From NCBI GenBank assembly GCA_030248405.1, contig JARCMA010000460.1, positions 1 through 35,255 on the forward strand: a stretch of 35,255 nucleotides of DNA, in the 5' to 3' direction. Shown here one piece after another: positions 25,601-34,201 of the stretch (position 1 is the stretch's first letter; each line of letters opens with the position of its first letter). This DNA comes from Microcoleus sp. MP8IB2.171. Lineage in GTDB: Bacteria; Cyanobacteriota; Cyanobacteriia; Cyanobacteriales; Microcoleaceae. The notes under the pieces are model-generated. The model was not told the origin of the DNA and made no database searches. It worked only from the letters and a program-made list of their open reading frames with translations. Made by a program: the position numbers and the translations under genes.

Positions 25601-28247
25601 GATTATCTTTGACAATGGCAACTTCTCCTTCAGTAGCGACGGAAATTGACCTCGTTAAATCGCCTCTGGTAACAGCAATTGCCACTTCGGCGATCGCCCG
25701 CAACTGAGTAGTCAAATTCGCCGCCAATTCATTCACATTGTCCGTCAAATCTCGCCACGTCCCCGCCGCGCCCGGAACCTTCGCCTGGCCGCCCAATTTC
25801 CCTTCAATTCCCACCTCCCGCGCCACAGTAGTAACTTGATCGGCAAACGTCGCCAGCGTATCAATCATCTCATTAATCGTATCTGCCAGAGTCGCAATTT
25901 CTCCCTTAGCTTCCAGCATTAATTTGCGCTTCAAATCGCCATTCGCCACCGCCGTCACAACTTTAGCAATACCCCGAACTTGCGCCGTCAAATTCTCCGC
26001 CATCGAGTTTACATTGTCGGTTAAATCTTTCCAAGTTCCCGCAACTCCTTTCACCTCAGCTTGACCGCCCAATTTACCCTCAGTTCCCACCTCCCGCGCC
26101 ACCCGCGTCACCTCAGAAGCGAAGGAATTAAGCTGATCCACCATCACATTAATAGTATCTTTCAACTCCAGAATTTCGCCTTTAACATCAACGGTAATTT
26201 TCTTAGACAAATCCCCATTTGCCACCGCCTTCGTCACTTCCGCAATATTCCGCACTTGCCCCGTCAAATTCCCCGCCATCAAGTTAACATTGTCGGTTAA
26301 ATCTTTCCAAGTTCCCCCTACCCCGCGCACGTAAGCTTGCACGCCTAATTTGCCTTCGGTTCCTACTTCCCTAGCAACTCTGGTTACTTCTGATGAGAAG
26401 GAACTCAACTGATCCACCATGATGTTAATCGTGTTTTTCAGTTCCAGAATTTCCCCTTTGACATCGACGGTAATTTTCTTAGATAAATCGCCATTGGCCA
26501 CAGCAGTTGTCACTTCGGCAATGTTGCGGACTTGTGCTGTTAAATTCCCGGCCATCGAGTTAACTGAATCTGTTAAATCTTTCCAGGTTCCTGCAACTCC
26601 TTTAACCTCAGCTTGCACGCCTAATTTCCCTTCGGTTCCCACTTCCCTAGCAACCCTAGTTACTTCTGATGCGAAGGAATTTAGCTGGTCAACCATCGTG
26701 TTGACAGTGTTTTTTAACTCTAGGATTTCACCTTTAACATCTACAGTAATTTTCTTCGACAAGTCGCCATTTGCCACAGCAGTAGTAACAGCCGCAATAT
26801 TCCGTACTTGCTCTGTCAAACTACCCGCCATAAAATTAACTGAATCCGTTAAATCCTTCCAGGTTCCTGCTACGCCTCTGACATCCGCTTGACCGCCTAG
26901 TTTACCTTCCGAACCCACTTCCCTCGCCATCCGCGTTACTTCTGAGGCGAAGGAATTAAGTTGATCCACCATCACGTTAATGGTGTTTTTCAGTTCTAAA
27001 ATTTCGCCTTTAACCTGTACCGTAATTTTCTTAGATAAGTCACCGTTAGCAACAGCAGTCGTCACATCAGCAATGTTGCGGACTTGTGCTGTTAAATTGT
27101 TAGCCATCGAGTTAACAGAATCCGTTAAATCTTTCCAGGTTCCTGCTACTCCTCTGACTTCTGCTTGTACGCCTAATTTGCCTTCGGTTCCTACTTCCCG
27201 CGCCACTCTGGTTACTTCTGATGAGAAGGAATTTAACTGGTCAACCATCGTGTTGACGGTGTTTTTTAACTCTAGGATTTCACCTTTGACATCGACGGTA
27301 ATTTTCTTAGATAAATCGCCCTTGGCCACAGCGGTTGTCACATCAGCAATGTTGCGGACTTGTGATGTTAAACTGCCGGCCATGAAGTTAACGCTATCAG
27401 TTAAATCTTTCCAAGTTCCCGCAACTCCTTTAACTTCTGCTTGACCGCCTAGTTTGCCTTCGGAACCAACTTCTCTCGCAACTCTGGTTACTTCTGAGGC
27501 GAAGGAATTTAACTGATCCACCATGATGTTAATCGTGTTTTTCAGTTCGAGAATTTCCCCTTTAACATCTACTGTAATTTTTTTGGATAAATCGCCATTT
27601 GCCACAGCGGTTGTCACGTCAGCAATGTTGCGGACTTGGGCTGTTAAATTCCCGGCCATTGAGTTAACTGAATCTGTTAAATCTTTCCAGGTTCCTGCTA
27701 CTCCTTCCACTTCAGCTTGCACGCCTAATTTGCCTTCGGTTCCTACTTCCCTAGCCACCCGCGTTACTTCCGACGCAAAGGAGCTCAACTGGTCTACCAT
27801 TGTGTTAACAATTTGCGCTGTTTGGAGGAATTCTCCTTTGAGTGGTCTGTCTTCTATTTCTAGGGGGATGGTTTGCGATAAATCTCCTTTTGCTACGGCC
27901 CGAATTACTCTGGCGGTTTCTGAGGTTGGTTGCACTAAATCTGTAATTAGGGTATTGACAGAATTGACGCTAGCTGCCCAGGAACCCTCAACGTTGCCGA
28001 TGGTGGCGCGCTGGGCGATTTTGCCTTCTTTCCCGACAACTGTGCCGATGCGATCGAGTTCGGCGGCCATTCTCTGATTGAGTTCGATAATGTCGTTAAG
28101 TTCGTCAGCAATTTTGCCGGCTAGACCGGTCTGGTCTATGGGCATCCTAGCTGAGAAGTCTCCTTTTTTGACAGCTACTAAGGTTCTGAGTAGTTGTTTG
28201 GCATAAACATTATTTGGATTGGGCTTTGTTAGTTGTGCAGTTGACAT
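22686..28247 (-). CDS. Giant poly-HAMP hybrid histidine kinase with three receivers
   Basis: With the ATG at 28247 (ribosome site AAAGGAAA) the protein is 1853 residues; an ATG at 28322 in the same frame lacks support. Residues about 1-885 are 19 consecutive HAMP half-modules. Ten are of the type [19 protein letters not shown] and nine of the type EGKLG(V/G)[11 protein letters not shown], alternating with a 92-residue period. A GAF domain (about 900-1080), a long coiled coil, HisKA with H1171 ([11 protein letters not shown]), HATPase_c ([18 protein letters not shown]) and three receivers (about 1462, 1585 and 1728 onward) follow. No membrane segment is present, so it is cytoplasmic. The array closely resembles that of fungal group III (Nik1/Os-1) osmosensing kinases, which carry 5-6 repeats. 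The signal is unknown. It is first in line with cheR-cheB-hybrid kinase. Confidence 0.95.
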   Translation of the reverse strand: MSTAQLTKPNPNNVYAKQLLRTLVAVKKGDFSARMPIDQTGLAGKIADELNDIIELNQRMAAELDRIGTVVGKEGKIAQRATIGNVEGSWAASVNSVNTLITDLVQPTSETARVIRAVAKGDLSQTIPLEIEDRPLKGEFLQTAQIVNTMVDQLSSFASEVTRVAREVGTEGKLGVQAEVEGVAGTWKDLTDSVNSMAGNLTAQVRNIADVTTAVANGDLSKKITVDVKGEILELKNTINIMVDQLNSFASEVTRVAREVGSEGKLGGQAEVKGVAGTWKDLTDSVNFMAGSLTSQVRNIADVTTAVAKGDLSKKITVDVKGEILELKNTVNTMVDQLNSFSSEVTRVAREVGTEGKLGVQAEVRGVAGTWKDLTDSVNSMANNLTAQVRNIADVTTAVANGDLSKKITVQVKGEILELKNTINVMVDQLNSFASEVTRMAREVGSEGKLGGQADVRGVAGTWKDLTDSVNFMAGSLTEQVRNIAAVTTAVANGDLSKKITVDVKGEILELKNTVNTMVDQLNSFASEVTRVAREVGTEGKLGVQAEVKGVAGTWKDLTDSVNSMAGNLTAQVRNIAEVTTAVANGDLSKKITVDVKGEILELKNTINIMVDQLSSFSSEVTRVAREVGTEGKLGVQAYVRGVGGTWKDLTDNVNLMAGNLTGQVRNIAEVTKAVANGDLSKKITVDVKGEILELKDTINVMVDQLNSFASEVTRVAREVGTEGKLGGQAEVKGVAGTWKDLTDNVNSMAENLTAQVRGIAKVVTAVANGDLKRKLMLEAKGEIATLADTINEMIDTLATFADQVTTVAREVGIEGKLGGQAKVPGAAGTWRDLTDNVNELAANLTTQLRAIAEVAIAVTRGDLTRSISVATEGEVAIVKDNLNQMIANLRETTHKNTEQDWLKTNLAKFTRMLQGQRDLETVSKLILSELTPLVSAQHGVFFLMESVEHDPFLKLLSTYAYRERKQLGNRFYLGEGLVGQCALEKERILLTEVPDNYVKISSGLGESAPLNVVVLPVLFEGQVTAVIELASFRRFSEIHLTFLDQLTESIAIVLNTIAASMRTEELLKQSQSLTEELQTQQKELTETNKRLEQQAQSLRASEELLKNQQEELQQTNEELEEQAELLALQNKEVERKNRDIEQARALLEERAEQLALTSKYKSEFLANMSHELRTPLNSLLILARLLSDNPDGNLTAKQVEYTRTIYSAGNDLLELINDILDLAKIESGTMSVDIEQVLFGDLREHLDRTFRQMALDKKLSFKVELEAGLPKGIYTDAKRLQQVLKNLLSNAFKFTERGEVKLDVEVVREGWSLEIEALTSSATVLAFSVSDTGIGISDDKHRVIFEAFQQADGSTSRKYGGTGLGLSISREIANLLGGEIKLTSRAGEGSKFTLYLPPTYQESRIMNDQESGMGKQRAQLPTAISSAVPSPNFNLPLAEPSKRIAPYPSPIIADDRENVEPDDRILLIIEDDVNFARILLDMARDQGFKGLVALRSDIGLAMAREFKPTAIMLDLNLPVMDGWTVLDRLKHDPSTRHIPVHIVSVEEGRQRSLQLGAIAYLQKPVSHEALSKALTDIKGFVERPVKNLLVVEDNETQRLSIVDLIGNHDVSTTAVGSGAEALETLKSGHFDCIVLDLGLPDMTGFELIEQIKQDAALKSLPIIIYTGKELTRAEETQLKRMAETIIVKDVRSPERLLDETALFLHRVQANLPEPKRQMLEQLYQTDSTLAGKKVLIVDDDMRNIFALTSMLERHQMQIVFAENGREGIATLQNTPDINIVLMDVMMPEMDGYETMQAIRNMPQFASLPMIALTAKAMKGDREKCIEAGASDYITKPVDTEQLLSLLRVWLYR
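25900..27830. repeat. 276-bp intragenic tandem repeats coding the HAMP array
   Basis: About seven DNA units of 276 bp encode the 92-residue HAMP pairs. Stretches such as GEILELKNT and [11 protein letters not shown] are nearly invariant, while the V/G position of KLG(V/G)QA varies between units. The repeats also produce long open frames on the opposite strand, which are artefacts. Confidence 0.85.
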
Positions 28248-28316
28248 TACTGTTTCCTTTGGGGAGTTGGAAGGGGTTTGGCGCGGCTCGAAGGCGTTGG
28301 TGGTGGAAGATATCGG

Positions 28317-28430
28317 GAGCATCTCAATGAATGCGAAAAAGCAATTTCTTTACAGTGCGATCGTCCCAGAAGAGCGAGTACAATACGCGAGCGGGGACGA
28401 TCGCACTATCAATGCAAAACTGAGATGCTC
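28317..28430. other. Long interrupted inverted repeat in the kinase leader
   Basis: The outer arms GAGCATCTCA (28317-28326) and TGAGATGCTC (28421-28430) and the inner arms AGTGCGATCGTCCC (28354-28367) and GGGACGATCGCACT (28394-28407) are both perfect. A further small pair CTGCGGA/TCCGCAG lies at 28432-28451. The structure begins 70 bases upstream of the poly-HAMP kinase ATG. It could be a leader hairpin, an operator or a non-autonomous palindromic element; the inner arms contain GCGATCG sites. Confidence 0.6.
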
Positions 28431-28519
28431 TCTGCGGAGTTAAGTCCGCAGCCGGAGAACGGATTGAAGTCCGCACGCGCGATCGATCTTTGTGATAGTA
28501 ATCGACTTAGCAAGTGCGA

Positions 28520-30619
28520 TTATTTCCAATTTTGCCACGAACTATTGAAGATAGAAGTACCCGGAAATGCGATCGGATTCTTATTTTGCTGCAACCGCAA
28601 CTGCAACACTTCCAAGTTCGGCTCGCGGGATGGCAATTCGTCCACTAATTCATAAGGTAAAATCCCTTTTTCCAAGGAAAAAGCAGCCGTAACTCCTGCC
28701 GCCGCACCGGCTGACCATTCAAAAGAATGCACTCGATAAGCAGCCGCTGCCGTATGACTAACAGCAATACTTTTACCCGCCACTAACATATTGTCAATCT
28801 TTTGAGGAATCATTGCCCGCAGCGGAATTTGGAACGGATAAGCTTGCCCTTGACCTTTGCGAGTGCCTTCGCGTTCGGTATTTCCTGGTGCTTCCGGTGG
28901 GCTGTTGGTCATGCAGGGGTGAAAGTCGATCGCGTAATGACCGATACCCACACTATCAGGATAAATCCGGGCGCGCGATCGCGATTTTGTATCCTCAACA
29001 GATTGACTTCCCACAGCCAAAGCCGGCGCATTCAAACCACCCACAGCCAACCACAAATTGCGATACTCTTCCTCCGACAAATTCTCGCGGTAAAAATCAG
29101 CCGTAAAGTCAGTGCGAGACATATCAACTTCCCACACCGTAAAACCTTGAGGCTGATTGAAGCTCGGCCGCCCAATCATCCGCCGCCCCTCCCGCATATA
29201 AGGATATTTAGAAAGTCCGTGAACAGTCCCCATCGGCGTATCCAAACCGCTCAAAAAACGATTATTTGGATAAGGCTTTTTCGCTGCATTACCTAATTGC
29301 GAGTCAGTAGTTCCTGCTACCAACCAGTAGAAAAATCCTTTGGCATTTTCTTCGCCGCGACGCAAAGTTTCCGTTCGCAAACCGCCCATCCAGCCGCCCG
29401 GTTGCAGTTGACCTGCTGCTGCCAATTGCGGGCGAGAATAAATTAAATTATCCTGGGCAGAACCCGGGCGATAATCATTTCCCCAAGTCCAGTTTTGCAT
29501 CGAAATATCACCAGGATAAATCGGGAATTTCTTGGGGTCGGAAGGGCGCGGCTCATCCGGTCTCATGCTCCTAATTTGGCGGTAGCTGAAAACTAGCGGA
29601 AAACTCGCCAATCTCGCCAATTCGTAACTGTAGTAAGGAGCATATTGTTGATAAAAAGACGGGATTTGATGCTGCTGCGGTTCCTTTGTTGCCTCCATCG
29701 CAAAGGTGTAGGTAAAACCTTGGGTGCAGTAAGGGTCGCCGGTGGGGCTGGCGGAGGAAGGTTCGAGAGGTGAACGCGGGTCAATTCCGAGGCGGTAGGG
29801 AACGTCTGTAAGTCCGATCAATTCTCCTGTTTCAGTCGCATCTACCACGAACCAATCCGCACCTCTTTGTTTTGAATTTGACTGGTTAGGTGGTTTGGGA
29901 GTAAACCGAATAATAGTTTTGTTAAATCGCGCCGAGTTTTCGTAGCGATAGGCATCTTCGATGGTTTGAGACAGGGTTTCGGTGTTGATGGGCGGGGTGT
30001 TGGCTGCTGGTTTGTGTTGAATGGCGATCGCACTTTTAATCTCTTGACCCCCAACCGCATTCCCCGCCACAGCCGGAGTAATTGCCAATTCTTTAATCAC
30101 CGTATTGGGAAACCATTTCAGCTTACCATTGCCTTTTTTGGCAGCATCCTGCAAGATGCTAAATAAAATTTTGTGGCCGTCGTAGGGCATGAAACAGGAA
30201 TAGCTAACCCAACAGCCGCCGGGATTTAGCCTCCCGTAATGTTCCTTGATGCGCCGCCGCAACTCTAGGTAGCCGCGCGGGTAAAATAAGAGCGATCGCT
30301 GAGTGTCTCTTTCATCGAGTGCGGAGGTTCCCTGGGAGGAAATCTGACCGCCTACCCAGTCAGTAATTTCCGTGATGCAAACGGTGCGCCCCGCCAGCAA
30401 ACCTTCGTAGGCGGTAGCCGCACCTGCAAGCCCGCCGCCTGCTACGAGAATGTCGCAAGTTTCCTCTTTGTCGGGATTGCGAGTCGGTGCGGCCAATGTT
30501 GGGGTAATAACTGAGATTGAGGTAATTAGGCTGAGGGTGAAGGTAACGAGCGATCGACCTTTGAGCGAAAACATATACTTCGGAAGTTTCATCAGAAATT
30601 GTAGGTTAAATTTTGACAC
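28520..30619 (-). CDS. Exported FAD-dependent oxidoreductase
   Basis: The 699-residue flavoprotein has an N-terminal signal peptide (residues about 18-44, core SLVTFTLSLITSISVITPTL, cleavage after LAA) and a dinucleotide-binding DILVAGGGLAGAATA (57-70) with the GGGLAG loop at 61-66. GGQISSQGTSALDERD follows, as in the FAD_oxidored group (PF12831). FVVDATETGELI and NMLVAGKSIAVSH fit the FAD-binding fold. The substrate is unknown; action would be periplasmic or thylakoid-luminal. The start is a GTG at 30619. A second copy of this gene's 5' end (31601-31771) has ATG at the same place and the same following frame (MSK...MKL), which supports this start over the ATG at 30592. It is divergent from a small membrane-protein gene, and that pair was duplicated to the right. 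Confidence 0.9.
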   Translation of the reverse strand: MSKFNLQFLMKLPKYMFSLKGRSLVTFTLSLITSISVITPTLAAPTRNPDKEETCDILVAGGGLAGAATAYEGLLAGRTVCITEITDWVGGQISSQGTSALDERDTQRSLLFYPRGYLELRRRIKEHYGRLNPGGCWVSYSCFMPYDGHKILFSILQDAAKKGNGKLKWFPNTVIKELAITPAVAGNAVGGQEIKSAIAIQHKPAANTPPINTETLSQTIEDAYRYENSARFNKTIIRFTPKPPNQSNSKQRGADWFVVDATETGELIGLTDVPYRLGIDPRSPLEPSSASPTGDPYCTQGFTYTFAMEATKEPQQHQIPSFYQQYAPYYSYELARLASFPLVFSYRQIRSMRPDEPRPSDPKKFPIYPGDISMQNWTWGNDYRPGSAQDNLIYSRPQLAAAGQLQPGGWMGGLRTETLRRGEENAKGFFYWLVAGTTDSQLGNAAKKPYPNNRFLSGLDTPMGTVHGLSKYPYMREGRRMIGRPSFNQPQGFTVWEVDMSRTDFTADFYRENLSEEEYRNLWLAVGGLNAPALAVGSQSVEDTKSRSRARIYPDSVGIGHYAIDFHPCMTNSPPEAPGNTEREGTRKGQGQAYPFQIPLRAMIPQKIDNMLVAGKSIAVSHTAAAAYRVHSFEWSAGAAAGVTAAFSLEKGILPYELVDELPSREPNLEVLQLRLQQNKNPIAFPGTSIFNSSWQNWK

Positions 30620-30663
30620 AAGTCAATACACTTACAGCAAATGACCAAAAAGTGAATGAAGTT

Positions 30664-30688
30664 CTATAATACTGGTATTTCCCGGTGC
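30664..30688 (+). promoter_or_regulatory. Promoter-like block conserved in duplicate
   Basis: TATAAT at 30665-30670 overlaps ATACTGGTATTTCCCGGTG, which recurs with one change about 90 bases upstream of the paralogous gene at 31906. The distance to the start codon is the same in both copies. Conservation through a duplication that otherwise diverged suggests a promoter or operator for the small membrane-protein gene. No clear -35 box was found. Confidence 0.5.
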
Positions 30689-30759
30689 GATCGGGGCGGT
30701 TTTTTTATTTTTGCGTAACATTACTTGCTACAACACCTTTTTAACATCAGGATTAACCG

Positions 30760-31272
30760 ATGAACAACCTAATTAGATTGTACAGATTATTGCTACCTTT
30801 TGATAGTTTAACAATTTCGACTAATTTAACTTATTCTGAAGTTTTACAAAAGTTAGATCAAATTATTGAGCCTCCTCAAAAAATCAGAATAGCATGGCAG
30901 TTGCAGAAATCCCATAAACCTTATCAAGGAACATTTTCAAGAAACACTTTCAAAATCAGCCGTATCGTCTCTACTTACAGAAATTCTTTTTTACCCCAAA
31001 TTACAGGTGAAATCCATCCTCAACCCTTTGGTTGTTCCATACAACTTAGCATGAACTTACACCTAGCTGTTATCGTATTTATGATTGTTTGGATGTCGAT
31101 GCCAGGTAGCATCGGGATGCTGGCCTTATTAGTTTGGTTGGTCGATCGCTCTGTCGGGCTAATATTTCTACCTCTTTTGGGAATGTGTATTTTTCCATGG
31201 TTTTTGTCCCTGATTTGCTTTAAAATAGAAGCCAAAAAAGATATCAAATTCTTCTCAAGTAAATTTAGTTAG
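30760..31272 (+). CDS. 170-residue membrane protein, paralogue A
   Basis: This protein type resembles hypothetical proteins common in cyanobacteria. The N-terminal half is soluble and beta-rich (LPFDSLTISTNLTYSEV; YQGTFSRNTFKISRI; ITGEIHPQPFGCSI). The C-terminal half has two membrane helices (about 103-122 and 126-156, with PGSIGMLALLVWLV between) and a charged tail FKIEAKKDIKF. The ATG at 30760 has CAGGA about 9 bases upstream. Paralogue B at 31906-32418 is exactly as long and shares motifs SLTI, YSEV/FSEV, EIHPQ.FGC, GSIGM, FLP.LGM and FKIEAK. Both face an FAD-oxidoreductase 5' end, so the two genes may work together (inference). No enzymatic motif is visible. Confidence 0.85.
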   Translation: MNNLIRLYRLLLPFDSLTISTNLTYSEVLQKLDQIIEPPQKIRIAWQLQKSHKPYQGTFSRNTFKISRIVSTYRNSFLPQITGEIHPQPFGCSIQLSMNLHLAVIVFMIVWMSMPGSIGMLALLVWLVDRSVGLIFLPLLGMCIFPWFLSLICFKIEAKKDIKFFSSKFS

Positions 31273-31509
31273 AGTAGTTGTGAACATAGTTTGAAAAATA
31301 GAATTTGAGCAAAAATTACATTTTTTTGTAGCACTACCCAGCAATCAAAACTAACTCTAACAAAAACTCACGCAAGGTGAAACTGAGTTTCTCTTTCATC
31401 TGACTTGAATTGTCTAAATCATTTATTGATGCAGAAACCGCAGATGTCAGGCAGATCAACACAGATAAACGCAGATAATTTTAAGATATTTTGGGAATGC
31501 AATGCAGGT
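31273..31509. other. Spacer between the duplicated modules
   Basis: This AT-rich spacer marks the junction between the two copies. It contains cgcagat/acagata-type short repeats near 31440-31480. There is no ORF or recognisable RNA. The duplicated sequence resumes at about 31510. Confidence 0.5.
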
Positions 31510-31771
31510 CGATCGAGTGCGGAAGTTCCCTGAGAGGAAATTTGACCGGCAAATCAATAATTTCGGTGAGGCGCGCTGTGCGCCACACCAGCAAGCCTTT
31601 TTAACTGCCGATTAGTTGATTGTATCGATTGCGAGTCGGCGCGACCAATGTTGGGGTAATAGCTGAGATTGAGGTAATTAGGCTGAGGGTAAAGCTGACG
31701 AGCGATCGACCTTTGAGCAAAAATAGATACTGTCGAAGTTTCATCGGAGATTGTGGAATTAATTTTGACAT
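31510..31771 (-). pseudogene. Remnant of a second FAD oxidoreductase gene (5' end only)
   Basis: The minus strand starts with ATG at 31771 and reads MSKLIPQSPMKLRQYLFLLK..., matching the signal peptide region of the intact gene at 28520-30619 through APTRN. It then runs into a stop at 31601-31603, giving 56 residues. Beyond the stop, from about 31590 down to 31510, sequence matching the intact gene's GRT...TEI...GQISSQGTSALDE segment continues after an internal deletion that removed the GGGLAG loop. The remaining three quarters of the gene is absent. The signal-peptide ORF is still open, so it could still be expressed as a short peptide. Confidence 0.85.
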
Positions 31772-31810
31772 CTGCGAAAAACACTCATCCCATCTAAATG
31801 TTTATTTTGC

Positions 31811-31833
31811 AGTATACTGGTATTTCGCGGTGT
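31811..31833 (+). promoter_or_regulatory. Promoter-like block, second copy
   Basis: TATACT at 31813-31818 lies within ATACTGGTATTTCGCGGTG, the counterpart of the block at 30664-30688. It lies about 90 bases upstream of the ATG at 31906, as in the first copy. Confidence 0.45.
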
Positions 31834-31905
31834 TGTCAGGGCAAACTTGTTTTAGAAAAGAGGCATTAATACCAGCAACAACTATTGAACAGCCGGATGA
31901 ACCTT

Positions 31906-32418
31906 ATGCTCAAGATCGTCAAATTTTTTAGGTTATTTATTCCTTTTGAGAGTTTAACAATTACTACCAGTTTAACTTTTTCGGAAGTTGTGTCGAGGTT
32001 GGACGAAGTTGTCGCTCCTCCCAAACTTTTTAGAATAACTCTACCCTTTGGCACGCCACCTGCCAAACCCTATGAAGGAACAATTTCTGGCAAGAGATTC
32101 AAAATCAATCGCATCATCATCGGTCGCAATTCATTTATCCCAATTATAGAAGGAGATATACATCCTCAAAAGTTCGGTTGTTACATAAAAATTCGGATGA
32201 GTTTACATAAAATAGTTCTAGGATTTATGATTCTTTGGCTGTGGACAACTGGCAGTATTGGAATGTTTTCTTTATTTGCTTGGTTAGTCGAACCATCCGT
32301 GGGAGCCATATTTTTACCAATCTTAGGAATGTTTATTTTTGGCTGGCTTTTGTGCTTGATTCCTTTTAAAATAGAAGCAAAAGCAGCTATAAAATTTTTA
32401 TCAATCCTATTAACATAA
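31906..32418 (+). CDS. 170-residue membrane protein, paralogue B
   Basis: This is the paralogue of the gene at 30760-31272. The start was placed at the ATG at 31906 because it gives the same 170-residue length and aligns MLKIVKFFRLFIPF with MNNLIRLYRLLLPF. Upstream in-frame TTG (31885) and ATG (31897) codons exist. The same plan holds: beta-rich N-half (ESLTITTSLTFSEVVSRL; GDIHPQKFGC), two C-terminal membrane helices, tail FKIEAKAAIKF. Identity to copy A is roughly 45% by eye, mostly in the membrane and HPQ.FGC regions. The reading frame is fully intact although its neighbour (the duplicated oxidoreductase) has decayed, which suggests selection. Function unknown. Confidence 0.82.
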   Translation: MLKIVKFFRLFIPFESLTITTSLTFSEVVSRLDEVVAPPKLFRITLPFGTPPAKPYEGTISGKRFKINRIIIGRNSFIPIIEGDIHPQKFGCYIKIRMSLHKIVLGFMILWLWTTGSIGMFSLFAWLVEPSVGAIFLPILGMFIFGWLLCLIPFKIEAKAAIKFLSILLT

Positions 32419-32508
32419 ACTAATTTATCACGACAATATTTTAGCTGTGTTATTAAAACAATCTGGCTTCATCTGCGGTAAAAAAAACTCAATTTTCCGG
32501 GATTACCC

Positions 32509-33273
32509 ATGCGTCAAAACCAACTCAAACAAAAAATTAAACAAGGCGAAACAGTCCTCGGTTTATTTATGAACTGCGCTTATCCCGCATTCATGGAAAT
32601 ATGCGGTCACGCTGGATTTGATTTCGCCGTTATCGATATGGAACACGGCCCCCTGCACCCGCTTGCTGCTGAAGATTTGTGTCGCGCCGCCGACTGTACC
32701 GGAATTGCACCGATTGTTCGTGTCCGCAAAAACGACGGGCCGCAAATTCAACGAGCTCTCGACATTGGCAGTGCAGGCGTTCAAGTACCTCAAATTGAAA
32801 GCAAAATCGATGCCGAAACCGCTGTCAAAAGTGCTAAATACAGTCCTCTGGGCACGCGAGGTCTTTCCTTCGCTACGCGGGCAGGACTTTACACCGCCGC
32901 AGGTACAAATATCACCGATCGACTCAACGAAGAATCCTTAGTTGTGATTCATGTCGAAGGCAAAGGCGGCATCGACAACCTGGCAGAAATTGTTACTGTG
33001 CCAGAGGTTGACGTGATTTTTCTGGGGCCTTACGATCTGTCACAGTCGATCGGCATTCCCGGCCAAGTCCGCGATCCCCGAGTCATCGACATGATGCAGG
33101 AAGCAGTGCAAACCATCCGCAAAGCAGGCAAAGCCGCAGGTACTTTTGCCGAAAACCCCGAAATCGCCCAGCAGTGGATTGATGCTGGCGTTCAGTACGT
33201 CGCACTTGGGGTCGATGTTGCCGTTTTCCTGCGGGCCTGTCAGTCGCTGGTGAAAGCGGTCAATCGATTTTAG
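32509..33273 (+). CDS. HpcH/HpaI family class II aldolase
   Basis: This 254-residue metal-dependent pyruvate aldolase belongs to the family that cleaves 4-hydroxy-2-oxo acids such as 4-hydroxy-2-oxoheptanedioate into pyruvate and an aldehyde. The key residues of E. coli HpaI (H45, R70, E149, D175) occur one position later: H46 (IDMEHGP), R71 (PIVRVRK), E150 (VIHVEGKGG) and D176 (FLGPYDLS). The usual phosphate/carboxylate-binding GVQVPQIES and LGTRGLS are also present. It is cytoplasmic. It is not next to aromatic-degradation genes, so the physiological substrate is unclear. The ATG at 32509 follows GGGA at about -11. The TAG stop is formed by an ATTTTAG repeat that continues downstream. Confidence 0.95.
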   Translation: MRQNQLKQKIKQGETVLGLFMNCAYPAFMEICGHAGFDFAVIDMEHGPLHPLAAEDLCRAADCTGIAPIVRVRKNDGPQIQRALDIGSAGVQVPQIESKIDAETAVKSAKYSPLGTRGLSFATRAGLYTAAGTNITDRLNEESLVVIHVEGKGGIDNLAEIVTVPEVDVIFLGPYDLSQSIGIPGQVRDPRVIDMMQEAVQTIRKAGKAAGTFAENPEIAQQWIDAGVQYVALGVDVAVFLRACQSLVKAVNRF

Positions 33274-33306
33274 ATTTTAGATTTTAGATTTTGGATTTTG
33301 GATTAA
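33268..33306. repeat. ATTTTAG heptamer array containing the aldolase stop codon
   Basis: About 3.5 copies of attttag followed by two variants attttgg begin at the last codon of the aldolase gene. The stop TAG (33271-33273) is part of the first unit. It is the same heptamer as at 2721-2740 and 16352-16376. Confidence 0.85.
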
Positions 33307-33468
33307 AAGAAGAACCAGCCCCCGGATTCATCTTGCAAACTTTACGATATCTTTGCAATTTTTGTAGTGTCTTTTACGACACATACAAAAAACCTGCGCT
33401 AGAGTAGAAGCATACACCTCCTCAAGGCTAAATTAGGGAGGGGAGCAAGGCTTCATGGAGAAAAATCT

Positions 33469-34137
33469 ATGAAAACGGTATTAGAATCCATTCATTTGGA
33501 TTATGCTTTCATGTTTACTTTCAAAAAAGTAAACTCGATTAAGCTAGAAGGTTTCAAGGAATTTTTTGACGATATGCCTGTCGATCCGTATGTGAAAGGT
33601 AAGTATCGTTCTAGAAGATTATCGCGGTTTGCAGTCAACGGAAATGAGTTAGTTAAGTTACCTCACGGCTATTTGTATCAAAGCAAAACATACAATCCGC
33701 TAGTGGGTGATATCAGGCGGGAATTTGCCGAATTGGACGATCGACTAATCGCCCTCGATAATTTCAAACAGATGATTTTTGCTTTTTTCGATTCCTGCAA
33801 AATTCACCCAGAAGCTGAAATCGGCATCCATCAAATCAGGACGACTTGTTCGCCGCACAATTTCGGAAACCCCGCACCGGAAGGAATTCACCAAGACGGT
33901 ACTGATTTTATCGGGATTTTCTCGGTTGACAGAACTAATATTGTAGGCGGGGAAACGCATTTGTACTTGGCTAAAAAAGAGAAGCCTGTTTTTAATAAAA
34001 TTCTGCATCCGGGAGAATTGCTGTTAGTTAACGACCACGAGTTTTTCCACTTTACTACGCCGATTAAACCGGAATCGGAAGGGGTGGGAACCAGGGATGT
34101 CTTTGTGTTGACTTCTCCGAGTTTGCTTTGCGATTGA
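33469..34137 (+). CDS. 2-oxoglutarate/Fe(II)-dependent dioxygenase (2OG-Fe_Oxy_2 family)
   Basis: This 222-residue non-heme iron oxygenase has the length of the PF10014 family, which includes L-isoleucine hydroxylase from Bacillus. The iron ligands are visible: H141 and D143 in PEGIHQDGTDF, and a distal His, most likely H194 in EFFHFTTPI. R209 (GTRDVFVL) would bind the 2-oxoglutarate carboxylate. It probably hydroxylates a free amino acid or a small metabolite in the cytoplasm; the substrate is not deducible. The ATG at 33469 has GGAGAAAA about five bases upstream. It is monocistronic by position, with a 195-base spacer before it and a strong inverted repeat after it. Confidence 0.92.
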   Translation: MKTVLESIHLDYAFMFTFKKVNSIKLEGFKEFFDDMPVDPYVKGKYRSRRLSRFAVNGNELVKLPHGYLYQSKTYNPLVGDIRREFAELDDRLIALDNFKQMIFAFFDSCKIHPEAEIGIHQIRTTCSPHNFGNPAPEGIHQDGTDFIGIFSVDRTNIVGGETHLYLAKKEKPVFNKILHPGELLLVNDHEFFHFTTPIKPESEGVGTRDVFVLTSPSLLCD

Positions 34138-34201
34138 GCAAACAGGCCAGCGCGCACTTTTGCTGTCTAAACTCACTCATTTCTGGACACAAAACCTATG
34201 A

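Noticed and set aside
26061-28077. Several long plus-strand ORFs opposite the HAMP array
   Set aside because: They repeat with the same 276-bp period and are antisense shadows of the repeated HAMP codons.
31554-31784. 76-codon minus-strand ORF at the duplicated module
   Set aside because: It is in a different frame from the oxidoreductase remnant; the frame starting at 31771 matches the intact gene's signal peptide instead.
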